From Deltaproteobacteria bacterium (lineage in GTDB: Bacteria; Desulfobacterota; UBA8473), in contig JAUXFK010000005.1 of the NCBI GenBank assembly GCA_030623035.1, positions 1-24,398 of the forward strand: a DNA stretch of 24,398 nt, in the 5' to 3' direction. Of this stretch, positions 7,139 through 15,283 are shown piece by piece. The translations under genes were made by a program, and so were the position numbers. The notes under the pieces were generated by a model, which was not told where the DNA came from, did not search any database, and saw only the letters and a list, made by a program, of their open reading frames with translations. How positions within the stretch are numbered: the stretch's first letter is position 1; the number at the start of each line of letters is the position of its first letter.

Positions 7139-8392
7139 CTATTTCTCAAATACGTCGGACATCTTTTCAGGGTAGAGATGGGGGACATCTATCCAGTCGC
7201 TGTACCTGACGATCTTTCCACCTTTCACTTGATAGAAGAGCAGCTTCTTCGCTGTTCTCCTGTCATTTGGGGTTATGTCAAAGGGGGCTCCCAAATCCCA
7301 TGGGGTTTTCCAGCCTTTAAATGTCTCCATTGTACTCATGTAGTTCAAAGCGGTAAGCCCATCGTACCCGTATCTTTTAAGGGTTCTCCGTGTGAGTTCA
7401 ATTACAAACTGTGCAGCCCTTACACCTCTAACACAGTATTCATCAGGATCTTTTCCGTGATACTTCTGGCGCATCTCTATGACCCTTTTGATTCCAGGGT
7501 GGTCTTTCTCTACCTGGGGCAGGTAATTATAACTGTTGAATATGTATCCTTCAGACAACTCAGGCCCAATACGACGGAGCATCTCTGCGCCGGATACCCA
7601 CCAAAAACCGGCAATACCTATCTTTCCCTGTAGTCCGAGGGACTGAATATTCTTCATGAATACCGTGGCGATCTGACTCAACCCCTGTATCCATATCCAG
7701 TCAACCCCTTTATCCCTTAACCTTAATACCTGTGGAGTGAGGTCTATGGGAACAACAGGGGTATACTCCTGACCAACCACATCAACACCTATCTCCTTCC
7801 CAAATCTCTGTCCTGGTTCAAGGGCGGCCCTTCCATAAGCCGTGTCCGGCCCAATGATACCGACCTTCATCGTGCCTTTCTTTCCTGCCTCATCCCATTT
7901 TGCCTTTGCCATTATTAAAAATGCTCCAAAGGCATCACCATAGCTAGGACCATCGATGTATGTCGAGGCGGGAGGGTATATCTGGGGATCACTTTGGCCG
8001 TAATTGAGTGGACAGAACATCTTATCCTGAGCCAGTCTCCGCTTCAGTGCTTCACCATCGGGTGAAGAAGCCAACCAGAGCAACTGGGCATTTGCCCTCT
8101 TGTACCTCTTGTAGTGGGACCATGTCCTGGCCATCATGTTTCCGGTCTCACCCCAGACGAGCTTTACAGGATACCCTTCAATACCTCCTTCTTCGTTCAC
8201 CAACCGGTAGTAATCGAGCATAGACTCCCAGACATCAGGAACCAATATACCGTAAGGACCGGTTAGATCGACGATCCCATAGTGCTTGATGACTTGTTTT
8301 TCTGCTCCTGCCGTTAAGACAAAAGTAACTGTCATGAAAAAGAACAGGCAGTTTAGAAGAACAACCGATACCCTCTTTAGAATCCTCTCCAT
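7139..8392 (-). CDS. Branched-chain-type ABC transporter solute-binding protein (copy 2)
   Basis: A 417-residue Peripla_BP_6-type periplasmic binding protein, nearly collinear with the downstream copy. The signal peptide is MERILKRVSVVLLNCLFFFMTVTFVLTAGA with probable cleavage after TAGA or shortly beyond. The mature part opens HYGIVDLTGPYGILVPDVWE. Shared blocks include WGETGNMMARTWSHYKR, LASSPDGEALK and GIIGP.xAYGRAALEPGQRFG. The two differ mostly in the signal peptide and at scattered surface-like positions. AAAGGAGG precedes the ATG. It lies 27 bp after the lipoprotein gene, so it is the first binding protein to be translated from the operon. Two binding proteins for one permease usually means two related ligands or a dosage effect. 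Confidence 0.9.
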   Translation of the reverse strand: MERILKRVSVVLLNCLFFFMTVTFVLTAGAEKQVIKHYGIVDLTGPYGILVPDVWESMLDYYRLVNEEGGIEGYPVKLVWGETGNMMARTWSHYKRYKRANAQLLWLASSPDGEALKRRLAQDKMFCPLNYGQSDPQIYPPASTYIDGPSYGDAFGAFLIMAKAKWDEAGKKGTMKVGIIGPDTAYGRAALEPGQRFGKEIGVDVVGQEYTPVVPIDLTPQVLRLRDKGVDWIWIQGLSQIATVFMKNIQSLGLQGKIGIAGFWWVSGAEMLRRIGPELSEGYIFNSYNYLPQVEKDHPGIKRVIEMRQKYHGKDPDEYCVRGVRAAQFVIELTRRTLKRYGYDGLTALNYMSTMETFKGWKTPWDLGAPFDITPNDRRTAKKLLFYQVKGGKIVRYSDWIDVPHLYPEKMSDVFEK

Positions 8393-8419
8393 AAGAGAAG
8401 AACCTCCTTTTCCCGATAA

Positions 8420-9064
8420 TCAATTGACTGTATCCTTGACATAAGTCGTCTTTATCCTTCCGGTCTCAAATCTCTGCCGCAGACCGCCCGATGGTATCTC
8501 CCCGGAAATAATCACCAACGTCCCTCTCGCCTTCCACTCGGCTGAGCCGTTTTCTATTGCCGGCCATGCAATCGCAACAATGGAAGAAATTTTAAGGATT
8601 GTCATCGTGACTTCAAACTCTGTGGTCTCTCCAGCAAGAACATCTATCCAGACTTCCTCTGTCTTGGACTTTACAGGAAAGAATACAATGGTCTCTTCAG
8701 AAAGGCCAAACGCCAGACTGCTTACGATGATATCAAAGTTATTGGGGTTCGTCACCTCAAAAGTAACCATAAGGTCTGCCTTTGGTAGCATAGCAAGAAG
8801 GGTATTATCCGGTATTCTAATAGGAACGGTTTCCTTTCTTTCATTTATGCCAAAGAGCTTTAACCACCCGCTTTTAGATTCAAGCTTTGACAATTTCTTG
8901 ATCACAAGAAGTCTGTCACTAAGGATATTCTCTTTGCCTATCTTTATCTCTATCCCCTTTAGCTCCACATTGACTTCCCTGGGCGATATCTTCACTTCTG
9001 AGTCTCTTGCACAACCACAGATAAGGGTAAGAACCATTGTAATATAAAATAGTCTTTTGCCCAT
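8420..9064 (-). CDS. LEA14/WHy-domain lipoprotein
   Basis: A 214-residue predicted lipoprotein. I place the start at 9064, 17 codons into the longest frame, because GGAGGTGA lies just upstream and the protein then begins with a lipoprotein signal, MGKRLFYITMVLTLICGC, where C18 would be lipidated. The middle part (LMVTFEVTNPNNFDIIVSSLAFGLS) is the hallmark of LEA14/WHy domains, which are beta-sandwich folds. Family members in bacteria are periplasmic lipoproteins of unknown role. It lies between livM (59 bp) and the first binding protein (27 bp), so it is part of the importer operon. It might help hold or dock the binding proteins, but that is speculation. Confidence 0.75.
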   Translation of the reverse strand: MGKRLFYITMVLTLICGCARDSEVKISPREVNVELKGIEIKIGKENILSDRLLVIKKLSKLESKSGWLKLFGINERKETVPIRIPDNTLLAMLPKADLMVTFEVTNPNNFDIIVSSLAFGLSEETIVFFPVKSKTEEVWIDVLAGETTEFEVTMTILKISSIVAIAWPAIENGSAEWKARGTLVIISGEIPSGGLRQRFETGRIKTTYVKDTVN

Positions 9065-9123
9065 TTTCCATTCACCTCCATTCTTGTTTCCGTGAAGTTC
9101 AGTGAACTTCCACACCCCTTCGG

Positions 9124-10182
9124 TCAGTAGTTGAAGGGATGGAGCCTGTATGACTGTTTAAACAACTCCCACCTATGTGCAATCCCTCTCGGTTCAAATA
9201 TTAAAAATAGGATTGTCAAAACAGCAAAGATAATTAAACCCATAGATGATATGATATTTCCGGCACTCATCGGCAGTATCGCATCAAGGAGTGGTGCCAC
9301 ATAGTTAATTCCTTCACCCAAAAGCCTCCAGAAAAAAGCCGCAAACACAGCACCCATTATTGATCCCAGCCCCCCTACGACACAGAATGCCGCATAGTAT
9401 ACGCTGTCTAAGATCGGAAAAAACTCTGTATTTATGTAACCCACATAATGGCCCCAAAGGGCACCTCCGATTCCAGCATAGAAATTACCGATAGCAAAGG
9501 AAAGGAGCTTATAACGAAAGATATCTATTCCCATGACTTCTGCAGCAATATCGTTGTCTCGAATTGCAACGAATGCCCTCCCTGTCTTAGTTCGTACGAG
9601 GTTTTTTGCCACTATCCCTAAGAGAACAGAAATAACGGCAACAAGATAGAAGTATCTCAAATCACTATCAAAGGCAAATCCGAATAATACAGGCATCCCA
9701 CATTCTATGCCATCAGATCCATAGGTCCATTTTCTAAAGACCTCATTTGCCAGATAGAAGAATATAAAATGAGAGGATATCGTGGGTATGACCATATAGA
9801 GACCTTTACACCTAAGGGACGATGTCCCTATTATCAAGCCATAGAGGGCAGCTCCCAGGCCGGCCATCGGTAAGGCAAAAAAGAAGTTCCATCCCAGATG
9901 ATGCATGAGCAAGGCCGACACATACGCCCCAAAACCGACAAAGCCGGCATGTCCGAGGGTAATTTGGTACGTATAACCAATCATGATCTGAACCCCGAAC
10001 ATGGAAATCATTGTTGTGCCAATGATTACACCTAGGCTCAAGATGTGACCATTGAGGAAGGTGGGTACAACAAAAAGACTGACGAGAAACAGGATAAAAA
10101 GCGCCCAATGCGTCTTTGTACGCAGTATAGCCATGTCCTGGCTGTATCTTATATCGAATACCCCACAAGGCCTTCCCTTCAT
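9124..10182 (-). CDS. livM: Branched-chain-type ABC transporter permease LivM
   Basis: A 352-residue multi-spanning inner-membrane permease, with about eight to ten hydrophobic segments. The LivM pattern is clear: GYTYQITLGHAGFVGFGAYVSALL near residue 70-90, RTKTGRAFVAIRDNDIAAEVMGIDIFRYKLLSFAIG around 195-230, and VVGGLGSIMGAVFAA around 270-285. It pairs with LivH to form the channel through which the bound solute is moved. The start at 10182 has GGAGGG upstream. A short soluble N-terminus (MKGRPCGVFDIRYSQD) precedes the first helix. It lies 31 bp after livH. Confidence 0.92.
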   Translation of the reverse strand: MKGRPCGVFDIRYSQDMAILRTKTHWALFILFLVSLFVVPTFLNGHILSLGVIIGTTMISMFGVQIMIGYTYQITLGHAGFVGFGAYVSALLMHHLGWNFFFALPMAGLGAALYGLIIGTSSLRCKGLYMVIPTISSHFIFFYLANEVFRKWTYGSDGIECGMPVLFGFAFDSDLRYFYLVAVISVLLGIVAKNLVRTKTGRAFVAIRDNDIAAEVMGIDIFRYKLLSFAIGNFYAGIGGALWGHYVGYINTEFFPILDSVYYAAFCVVGGLGSIMGAVFAAFFWRLLGEGINYVAPLLDAILPMSAGNIISSMGLIIFAVLTILFLIFEPRGIAHRWELFKQSYRLHPFNY

Positions 10183-10213
10183 CTGTCGATCGCCCTCCTT
10201 TCCTTTACTGAAT

Positions 10214-11101
10214 TTAAATCCTCTCTATCCTTTCCAGTCCAAAGAAGCCATAGGGACGAAAGAAACTCACAAGAAACATAACGATAAAAGGGGTAGTCTC
10301 TGCGATCCCACCTCCCAATACACCTGCCAGATAGCCTCCTGTCAGAGATTGAACAATACCGATTACCAGACCGGCAATAATGGCACCAGGGAAGGATTCC
10401 AGACCACCAAGGAGTGCAACGATTACACCATACACACCTATAAAGTCTAAATCCTGGCTGATCCCCTGGATTGACCCAACGAAGAAGGCTGTTATGAGAA
10501 ATAAGAGCAGACAGATGACCCATGTATATGAGTACACCCTTGTTATGTTTATCCCCAGATTTTCAGCAACTACTACGTCCTCAGCAGTGACTCTCATTGC
10601 CAGTCCTGAACGTGTAAATTTAAAATAAATCACCAGGGCAGTTATTGAAAGAATACTAACGATTATACACCAGATCATTATCTCTGGAATACCTATCCCA
10701 TAAATGTTTATAGTAGGTCTACCTGACAGCCATGAGGGGAACATCCGAGGGTTACCACCCCAAAAGAGAAATGTAGTTCCGCGAAAGAAAAACCATATCA
10801 TGTTAGTAAGAATGATTGAGGCGAGTATCGGCTGTCCGATCAATGGTCGAAGGGCAACCCGTTCAACCACCCACCCAATAATAACAGCCAGGATAACTGC
10901 CAACCCAAGGGCTATAGGGATGGGAAGGTTAACCCGAACCAGAAATGTCCATGCAATGTATGCACATATTAAGAGCAGCCCTCCAGGGGCCAGGTTAAGT
11001 ACCTTTGTTGATTTGTATACGACTACAACACCAAGGGCTGCCAAGGCATAGATAAGGCCTATGGCTACCCCACTGATCATAAGCTGAATAAATGTACTCA
11101 T
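10214..11101 (-). CDS. livH: Branched-chain-type ABC transporter permease LivH
   Basis: A 295-residue inner-membrane permease. It begins MSTFIQLMISGVAIGLIYALAALGVVVVYKSTKVLNLAPGGLL, which is the classic LivH opening, and contains SGLAMRVTAEDVVVAENLGINITRVYSYTWVI and ALLGGLESFPGAIIAGLVIGIVQSL, the conserved cytoplasmic loop and GGxxSxxGA region. It would form the transmembrane pair with LivM. It follows the acyl-CoA synthetase by 25 bp, with a weak ribosome site (AAGGA), which suggests coupling to upstream translation. Confidence 0.93.
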   Translation of the reverse strand: MSTFIQLMISGVAIGLIYALAALGVVVVYKSTKVLNLAPGGLLLICAYIAWTFLVRVNLPIPIALGLAVILAVIIGWVVERVALRPLIGQPILASIILTNMIWFFFRGTTFLFWGGNPRMFPSWLSGRPTINIYGIGIPEIMIWCIIVSILSITALVIYFKFTRSGLAMRVTAEDVVVAENLGINITRVYSYTWVICLLLFLITAFFVGSIQGISQDLDFIGVYGVIVALLGGLESFPGAIIAGLVIGIVQSLTGGYLAGVLGGGIAETTPFIVMFLVSFFRPYGFFGLERIERI

Positions 11102-11126
11102 CTTTTAATCTATCCTTAAATTTTTA

Positions 11127-13034
11127 TTAAACACTTTGTACATTGATCTCGGTCTTAATGACCCCTTTCCTGCCATCTCTATATGTAACAGGGGCATTTA
11201 CCCTGATTGTTTCTATATCTAGATATAGAGATTTGATTATCTCTTGATAACGATCTGTTACAAAAGACCGTCTCAACTTCCTCGTCCTTGTCAATTCGGC
11301 CTCATCCGGATCAAACTCTTTGTGGAGGTTGACAAACCTTTTTATTTGAGCATATTCCGGTATTTTTCTATTGACCTTTCTAATCTCACCCGTTATCAGG
11401 TCTGCTACATCTTGCTTCTGTGAAAGATCGACAAACGTGGTATATGCGATGCGTCTCTTTTCCGCCCATTTACCCACATTTCCATAGTCTATATTCACTA
11501 TGCACCCGACATAATCCCTCTTTTTGCCTCCAATAACAATACAGTCCCTGATATATGGGCTGAAACGGAGACGTGTCTCAATGTACTGGGGGGAGTATTT
11601 CTCTCCGCCTTTTAGCTCGAGAAGCTCATCGATCCTATCCCAGTAAGTGAGATGCCCTTCGTCATCGAAGAACCCTGAGTCCCCGGTAAAATACCAGCCG
11701 TCTTTTATCTTTTCTGCCGTTGCCTCAGGATCCTTAAAGTAGCCGGAAAAGAGTCCAGGATTCTTCACCACGATCTCTCCCTTTATGATTTTCACCTCAC
11801 ACCCATCGATAGGTGTCCCAACACTTTCATATTTGAAGTCCGTGCTTCTGGGAATCGTCACCAGACTCGCCTCTGTAGAACCATAGATGTTTTTAAGGTT
11901 CACTCCCAATGCATGAAAGAACCGGATAATACTCGGGCTCACCGCTGCCCCTGCTGTATAAGCAACCCGGGTTCTGGCAAACCCCATTCTGTGCCTTAAC
12001 GATCTAAGGGCAATCAGGTCGGCAAAAACGGACAGTGCCCTCCATAAGAGCGTTGGCCTTTCTTTTTTTTCTGAAAAGTCTGATATCTTATAACCAATCT
12101 TCAATGCTGTATGATACAAGAGTCTCTTCCACCATAAGGTGTCAGTGATCTTTACCCGTATCTCAGATACCAGGTTTTCCCATAACCTGGCAGTGTAGAA
12201 GAGGATTTGAGGCCCTAACTCCACGATATCCTCCTGTACGGTATCCGGTTCTTCAGGGAAGCTGACGCAAAGAGCCCCATCGAGTCCTGAGGCAATGCCA
12301 AGAAACTGCTCTGCTGCCCAGGCAGGTGATATATAAGACAGGTATTCATCGGAATCATACCAGGGGTCTACGGATCGAATCCCTCGACCGAAGAATATTA
12401 CGCTATCATGGGTTATCATCGCTGCCTTGGGAAGTCCGGTGGTTCCTGAAGTATAGCAAAAACAAGCGATATCCGATCCTTTTCCCCCACGCACATTCTC
12501 TTCAAATAGTCTCGGATGGTCAAGTCCATACTCCATCCCCAGTTTCTCCAACTCCTCAAAGCTCAACAGGATCGGCTCCTCATACGACCAGAGCCCCTTA
12601 TGTTCCCAATAGATGACCTTCTCGATTTTTGGTATCTCGTCTCTATCATTCAGGTTGAGGAGTTTGTCGCACTGTTCTTGATCTTTTGCAAAGACGAACC
12701 TGGCATCCGAATGGTTAACATAGTACTTCACCTCTTCTTCCATAGAATCTATGAAGATCCCTATGGCGATACCTCCTGCTGATTGGACAGCGAGTTCAGC
12801 CCAGTAATACTGAGGGTCATTATCCCCTATTATACATACCTTATCACCTGGTTTCATACCCAGGCGAATAAGACCAATAGAACACCACTTAACATGCTCG
12901 TAGTATCCTTCCCATGTATGTGTCATCCATAATCCGAATTCCTTCTTTCGCATGGCTACCTTCTTATCCCCGTACATCAGGTAGTTTCTCAGCAACAATT
13001 TCGGAAGGGTATCAAACTCTCTCTCTCTATTCAT
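11127..13034 (-). CDS. AMP-binding acyl-CoA synthetase embedded in the liv operon
   Basis: A 635-residue adenylate-forming enzyme of the long-chain acyl-CoA synthetase (FAA1/FadD-like) group. It would make an acyl-CoA from a carboxylic acid, ATP and CoA. YTSGTTGLPKAAMITHD (194 onwards) is the ATP-binding loop; IYGSTEAS is the A5 motif; WYFTGDSGFFDDEGHLTYWDRIDELLELKGGEKYSP spans A7-A8; LTRTRKLRRSF near the C-terminus holds the likely catalytic lysine. All key motifs are intact, unlike the PaaK-like protein at 4340-5626. Its place between livF and livH, with gaps of 21 and 25 bp, suggests it traps the imported acid as a CoA thioester. No membrane segment is evident. The actual substrate (fatty, aromatic or cyclic acid) cannot be read from the sequence. 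Confidence 0.9.
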   Translation of the reverse strand: MNREREFDTLPKLLLRNYLMYGDKKVAMRKKEFGLWMTHTWEGYYEHVKWCSIGLIRLGMKPGDKVCIIGDNDPQYYWAELAVQSAGGIAIGIFIDSMEEEVKYYVNHSDARFVFAKDQEQCDKLLNLNDRDEIPKIEKVIYWEHKGLWSYEEPILLSFEELEKLGMEYGLDHPRLFEENVRGGKGSDIACFCYTSGTTGLPKAAMITHDSVIFFGRGIRSVDPWYDSDEYLSYISPAWAAEQFLGIASGLDGALCVSFPEEPDTVQEDIVELGPQILFYTARLWENLVSEIRVKITDTLWWKRLLYHTALKIGYKISDFSEKKERPTLLWRALSVFADLIALRSLRHRMGFARTRVAYTAGAAVSPSIIRFFHALGVNLKNIYGSTEASLVTIPRSTDFKYESVGTPIDGCEVKIIKGEIVVKNPGLFSGYFKDPEATAEKIKDGWYFTGDSGFFDDEGHLTYWDRIDELLELKGGEKYSPQYIETRLRFSPYIRDCIVIGGKKRDYVGCIVNIDYGNVGKWAEKRRIAYTTFVDLSQKQDVADLITGEIRKVNRKIPEYAQIKRFVNLHKEFDPDEAELTRTRKLRRSFVTDRYQEIIKSLYLDIETIRVNAPVTYRDGRKGVIKTEINVQSV

Positions 13035-13055
13035 ATCTCTCTCGCAGTAGCATCT

Positions 13056-13853
13056 CTAGCCCAGCCACCTCTTTCTTCTTTTATAATGCTTTATTGTCTT
13101 GTAACTCTTCTTCTCTCCCACCTGGGTAAGTCCCATATAGAACTCCTTGATATCCTCGTTTGCTAATAGATTGAGACCCGTATCATCCAACACGATCCTT
13201 CCATTTTCCATTACATAGCCGTAGTCTGCAATATTGAGGGCTGCCTGGGCATTTTGTTCTACTACCAAAAGGGAGATATTCTCCTCCTTATTCAACCTTT
13301 CAATGATAGCATATATCTCTTTTACTAATAAGGGCGCAAGACCCAGCGAGGCCTCGTCTAGTAGCATCAATTTTGGATGGGACATGAGTCCCCGTCCGAC
13401 TACGAGCTGTTGCTGTTCCCCACCTGATAGATAGCCGGAAGTCTGGTTTTTTGCATCTTTCAGCCCCGGGAAGAAACTATAGACTCTGTCCATGTCCTTC
13501 TTTAACTCACCTCGGGTGGGATTCCTCCCAATGGCACCTGCGATGAGGTTCTCTTGCACAGTGAGCTGTTCCAGCGTTCTTCGGCCTTCCATTATCTGAA
13601 CGATCCCCATGTCTACAATGGCCTTGGTCCTCAAGCCATCGATCCTAATCCCATTGTACTCGATTGATCCATCGGTAACCTTTCCCTCATCCGGATACAA
13701 CATGCCTGATATGGCCTTCAAAGTGGTGCTTTTGCCTGCCCCATTTGCGCCTAATAAGGAAACGATCTTCCCCTCTGGCACCTCAATCGTAACACCTCTA
13801 AGCACCAGTATGATATTTTGATACTTGACCTCGATATTGTTCAATACAAGCAT
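13056..13853 (-). CDS. livF: Branched-chain-type ABC transporter ATPase LivF
   Basis: A 265-residue ABC ATPase. Walker A is GANGAGKST, the signature is YLSGGEQQQLVVGRGLM, Walker B is LMLLDEASLGLAP, and the H-loop lies in LLVVEQNAQAALNIADYGYVMENGRI. I start at the second ATG (MLVLNNIEV): the ribosome site AGAGGG touches the first ATG at 13859 but is well spaced for the second. The C-terminus is extended with a basic tail, VGEKKSYKTIKHYKRRKRWLG, longer than in E. coli LivF. It lies 26 bp after livG and works with it as a heterodimer that drives the importer. Confidence 0.93.
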   Translation of the reverse strand: MLVLNNIEVKYQNIILVLRGVTIEVPEGKIVSLLGANGAGKSTTLKAISGMLYPDEGKVTDGSIEYNGIRIDGLRTKAIVDMGIVQIMEGRRTLEQLTVQENLIAGAIGRNPTRGELKKDMDRVYSFFPGLKDAKNQTSGYLSGGEQQQLVVGRGLMSHPKLMLLDEASLGLAPLLVKEIYAIIERLNKEENISLLVVEQNAQAALNIADYGYVMENGRIVLDDTGLNLLANEDIKEFYMGLTQVGEKKSYKTIKHYKRRKRWLG

Positions 13854-13879
13854 GAACATCCCTCTATCACTCAGTACAC

Positions 13880-14671
13880 CTATGCACCCAGATATGCCTT
13901 GATAACTGCCGGATCCTCTTTTATCTCATCGGGTGTACCTTCGGCAATCTTCTTTCCCCAATCCAGAGTCACAACCCGATCTGAGATATCCATCACCACA
14001 TCCATCTCGTGTTCAACAAGCACGATAGCCGGAGATTCCTTGATGACACTCTCCCACTTGGCCTCTCTGATATCGAGCACGAATCTTGCCATATCTTCCT
14101 TTTCCTCCATATTCATCCCTGCCATAGGTTCATCGAGGAGGAGGACCTTTGGCTCCATGGCCAGTGCTCGCCCCAATTCCACCCTCTTTCTCACACCATA
14201 GGGGAGTATACCTACATACTGGTGTCTATAAGGCTGCAATTCCAGAAAATCCATGATATACTCTACCTGTCTTCTATGTTCAACCTCACTTCTAAGGGCC
14301 AATCCAAAGTAAAAAAGCCCTGAGAGAAAGCTTTGCTTCATCTTAATATGTCTACCTGCCAAAAGATTATCTACGGTAGAGAGTCCTGTATAGAGGGCCA
14401 GATTCTGAAATGTCCTTGCAATCCCCATGGCAGCGATCTTGCTGGGTTTGAGATCATTAATCCGCTTTTCTTGAAAATATATATTTCCTTTTTGAGGACG
14501 ATAGAACCCGGATATAGAGTTGAGGATGGAAGTCTTTCCTGAACCATTGGGGCCGATAATGGCCAATATTTCATCTCTCCTTATGTCTAAATCCATGCCT
14601 GAAAGTGCCTGTACCCCACCAAATGACAGATGGATTCCTTCCAAATTCAAAATATCCTTTTTTGTTTTCAT
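13880..14671 (-). CDS. livG: Branched-chain-type ABC transporter ATPase LivG
   Basis: A 263-residue ABC ATPase and the first gene of the eight-gene operon. It starts MKTKKDILNLEGIHLSFGGVQALSGMDLDI; Walker A is GPNGSGKTS, the signature region is LPYGVRKRVELGRALAMEP (the variant usual for LivG), Walker B is VLLLDEPMAGMN, and the H-loop follows in IVLVEHEMDVVMDISDRVV. The frame runs upstream to a TTG at 14740, but the family alignment begins at the ATG at 14671, so I use that; its ribosome site is weak (TTTAGG). An insertion around KMKQSFLSGLFYFGLALRSEVEH is normal for the family. Confidence 0.92.
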   Translation of the reverse strand: MKTKKDILNLEGIHLSFGGVQALSGMDLDIRRDEILAIIGPNGSGKTSILNSISGFYRPQKGNIYFQEKRINDLKPSKIAAMGIARTFQNLALYTGLSTVDNLLAGRHIKMKQSFLSGLFYFGLALRSEVEHRRQVEYIMDFLELQPYRHQYVGILPYGVRKRVELGRALAMEPKVLLLDEPMAGMNMEEKEDMARFVLDIREAKWESVIKESPAIVLVEHEMDVVMDISDRVVTLDWGKKIAEGTPDEIKEDPAVIKAYLGA

Positions 14672-14887
14672 GAAAAATAAACCTAAATGTTCAAAGATAA
14701 AAAGGTTTTGTATAGTTTCTACTTGTCGGAAAGAAGCCAAATAACACTCTAATTTATCTTAAAAAAATACCTATCGCACGTGAAAAAATCAGAATTGATG
14801 CAAAAGACAACAGAAAAGAAAAAAATTGCAGGATAACCACAATGTAACAAGGTTCAAGCGTTTTTTTGTAAACAGAGAGGATTCTAT
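14672..14887. other. Upstream region of the liv operon
   Basis: This AT-rich stretch precedes livG and should carry the operon promoter, but no convincing -35/-10 pair or operator palindrome was found on the minus strand. It has a T-run (14861-14867) and no coding frame I can support. The repeat cluster at 14888-15221 begins right behind it. Confidence 0.35.
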
Positions 14888-15221
14888 GTAAGATTTGGCC
14901 TTATGAAACAGAAAGCACTCGCCAAGCTTCAACGGTGGTCAAATTTTACCCCGTGCAGAACTCGCATCTAAGTGAGCATAAAGAAAGAACAGCATCCAGC
15001 TATTAAATTGAGCCAATAAGCTTTGGAACTATTAACATCATAGAACAAAGAGGCTTTCCCACTGTTTTTTCTTAAAGCTCTCTAAGATGTTCAAACAGTT
15101 GCACGGATTAAAATTTAACCACCGCCTTAGCAACTAAAATTTCAAAAAGCTAAACTGTTACAAAATAACTCAAATATGCTCGTCAAAGACCATCCAAATC
15201 ATTATCTGGCTAAACAGCTAC
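14888..15221. mobile_element. Composite MITE-like repeat cluster
   Basis: 14898-14935 repeats 4235-4272 with one difference, and 15144-15161 repeats 4285-4302 exactly, so this is a longer relative of the 79-bp element at 4224-4302, carrying roughly 195 extra bases. The extra part is bounded by an inverted repeat: 14933-14959 and 15098-15124 pair over about 27 bases with a few mismatches (cggtggtcaaatttta against its complement at the far end). A further tail, 15185-15221, resembles 16800-16855 and the complement of 197-240. No target duplication is visible, as expected for nested or rearranged copies. Confidence 0.5.
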
Positions 15222-15283
15222 CCCATTATAAGTTGAAATTTATAGTATAAACCACATATAGGTGTCAAGGGAAAATCCAGGAT

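Noticed and set aside
13614..14201. Plus-strand frames opposite livF and livG
   Set aside because: These are shadows of the ABC ATPase genes, rich in Ser and Pro, with no domain.
14740..14740. TTG start for livG giving 23 more residues
   Set aside because: The extra residues match nothing in the family, and the ATG at 14671 aligns with the normal start.
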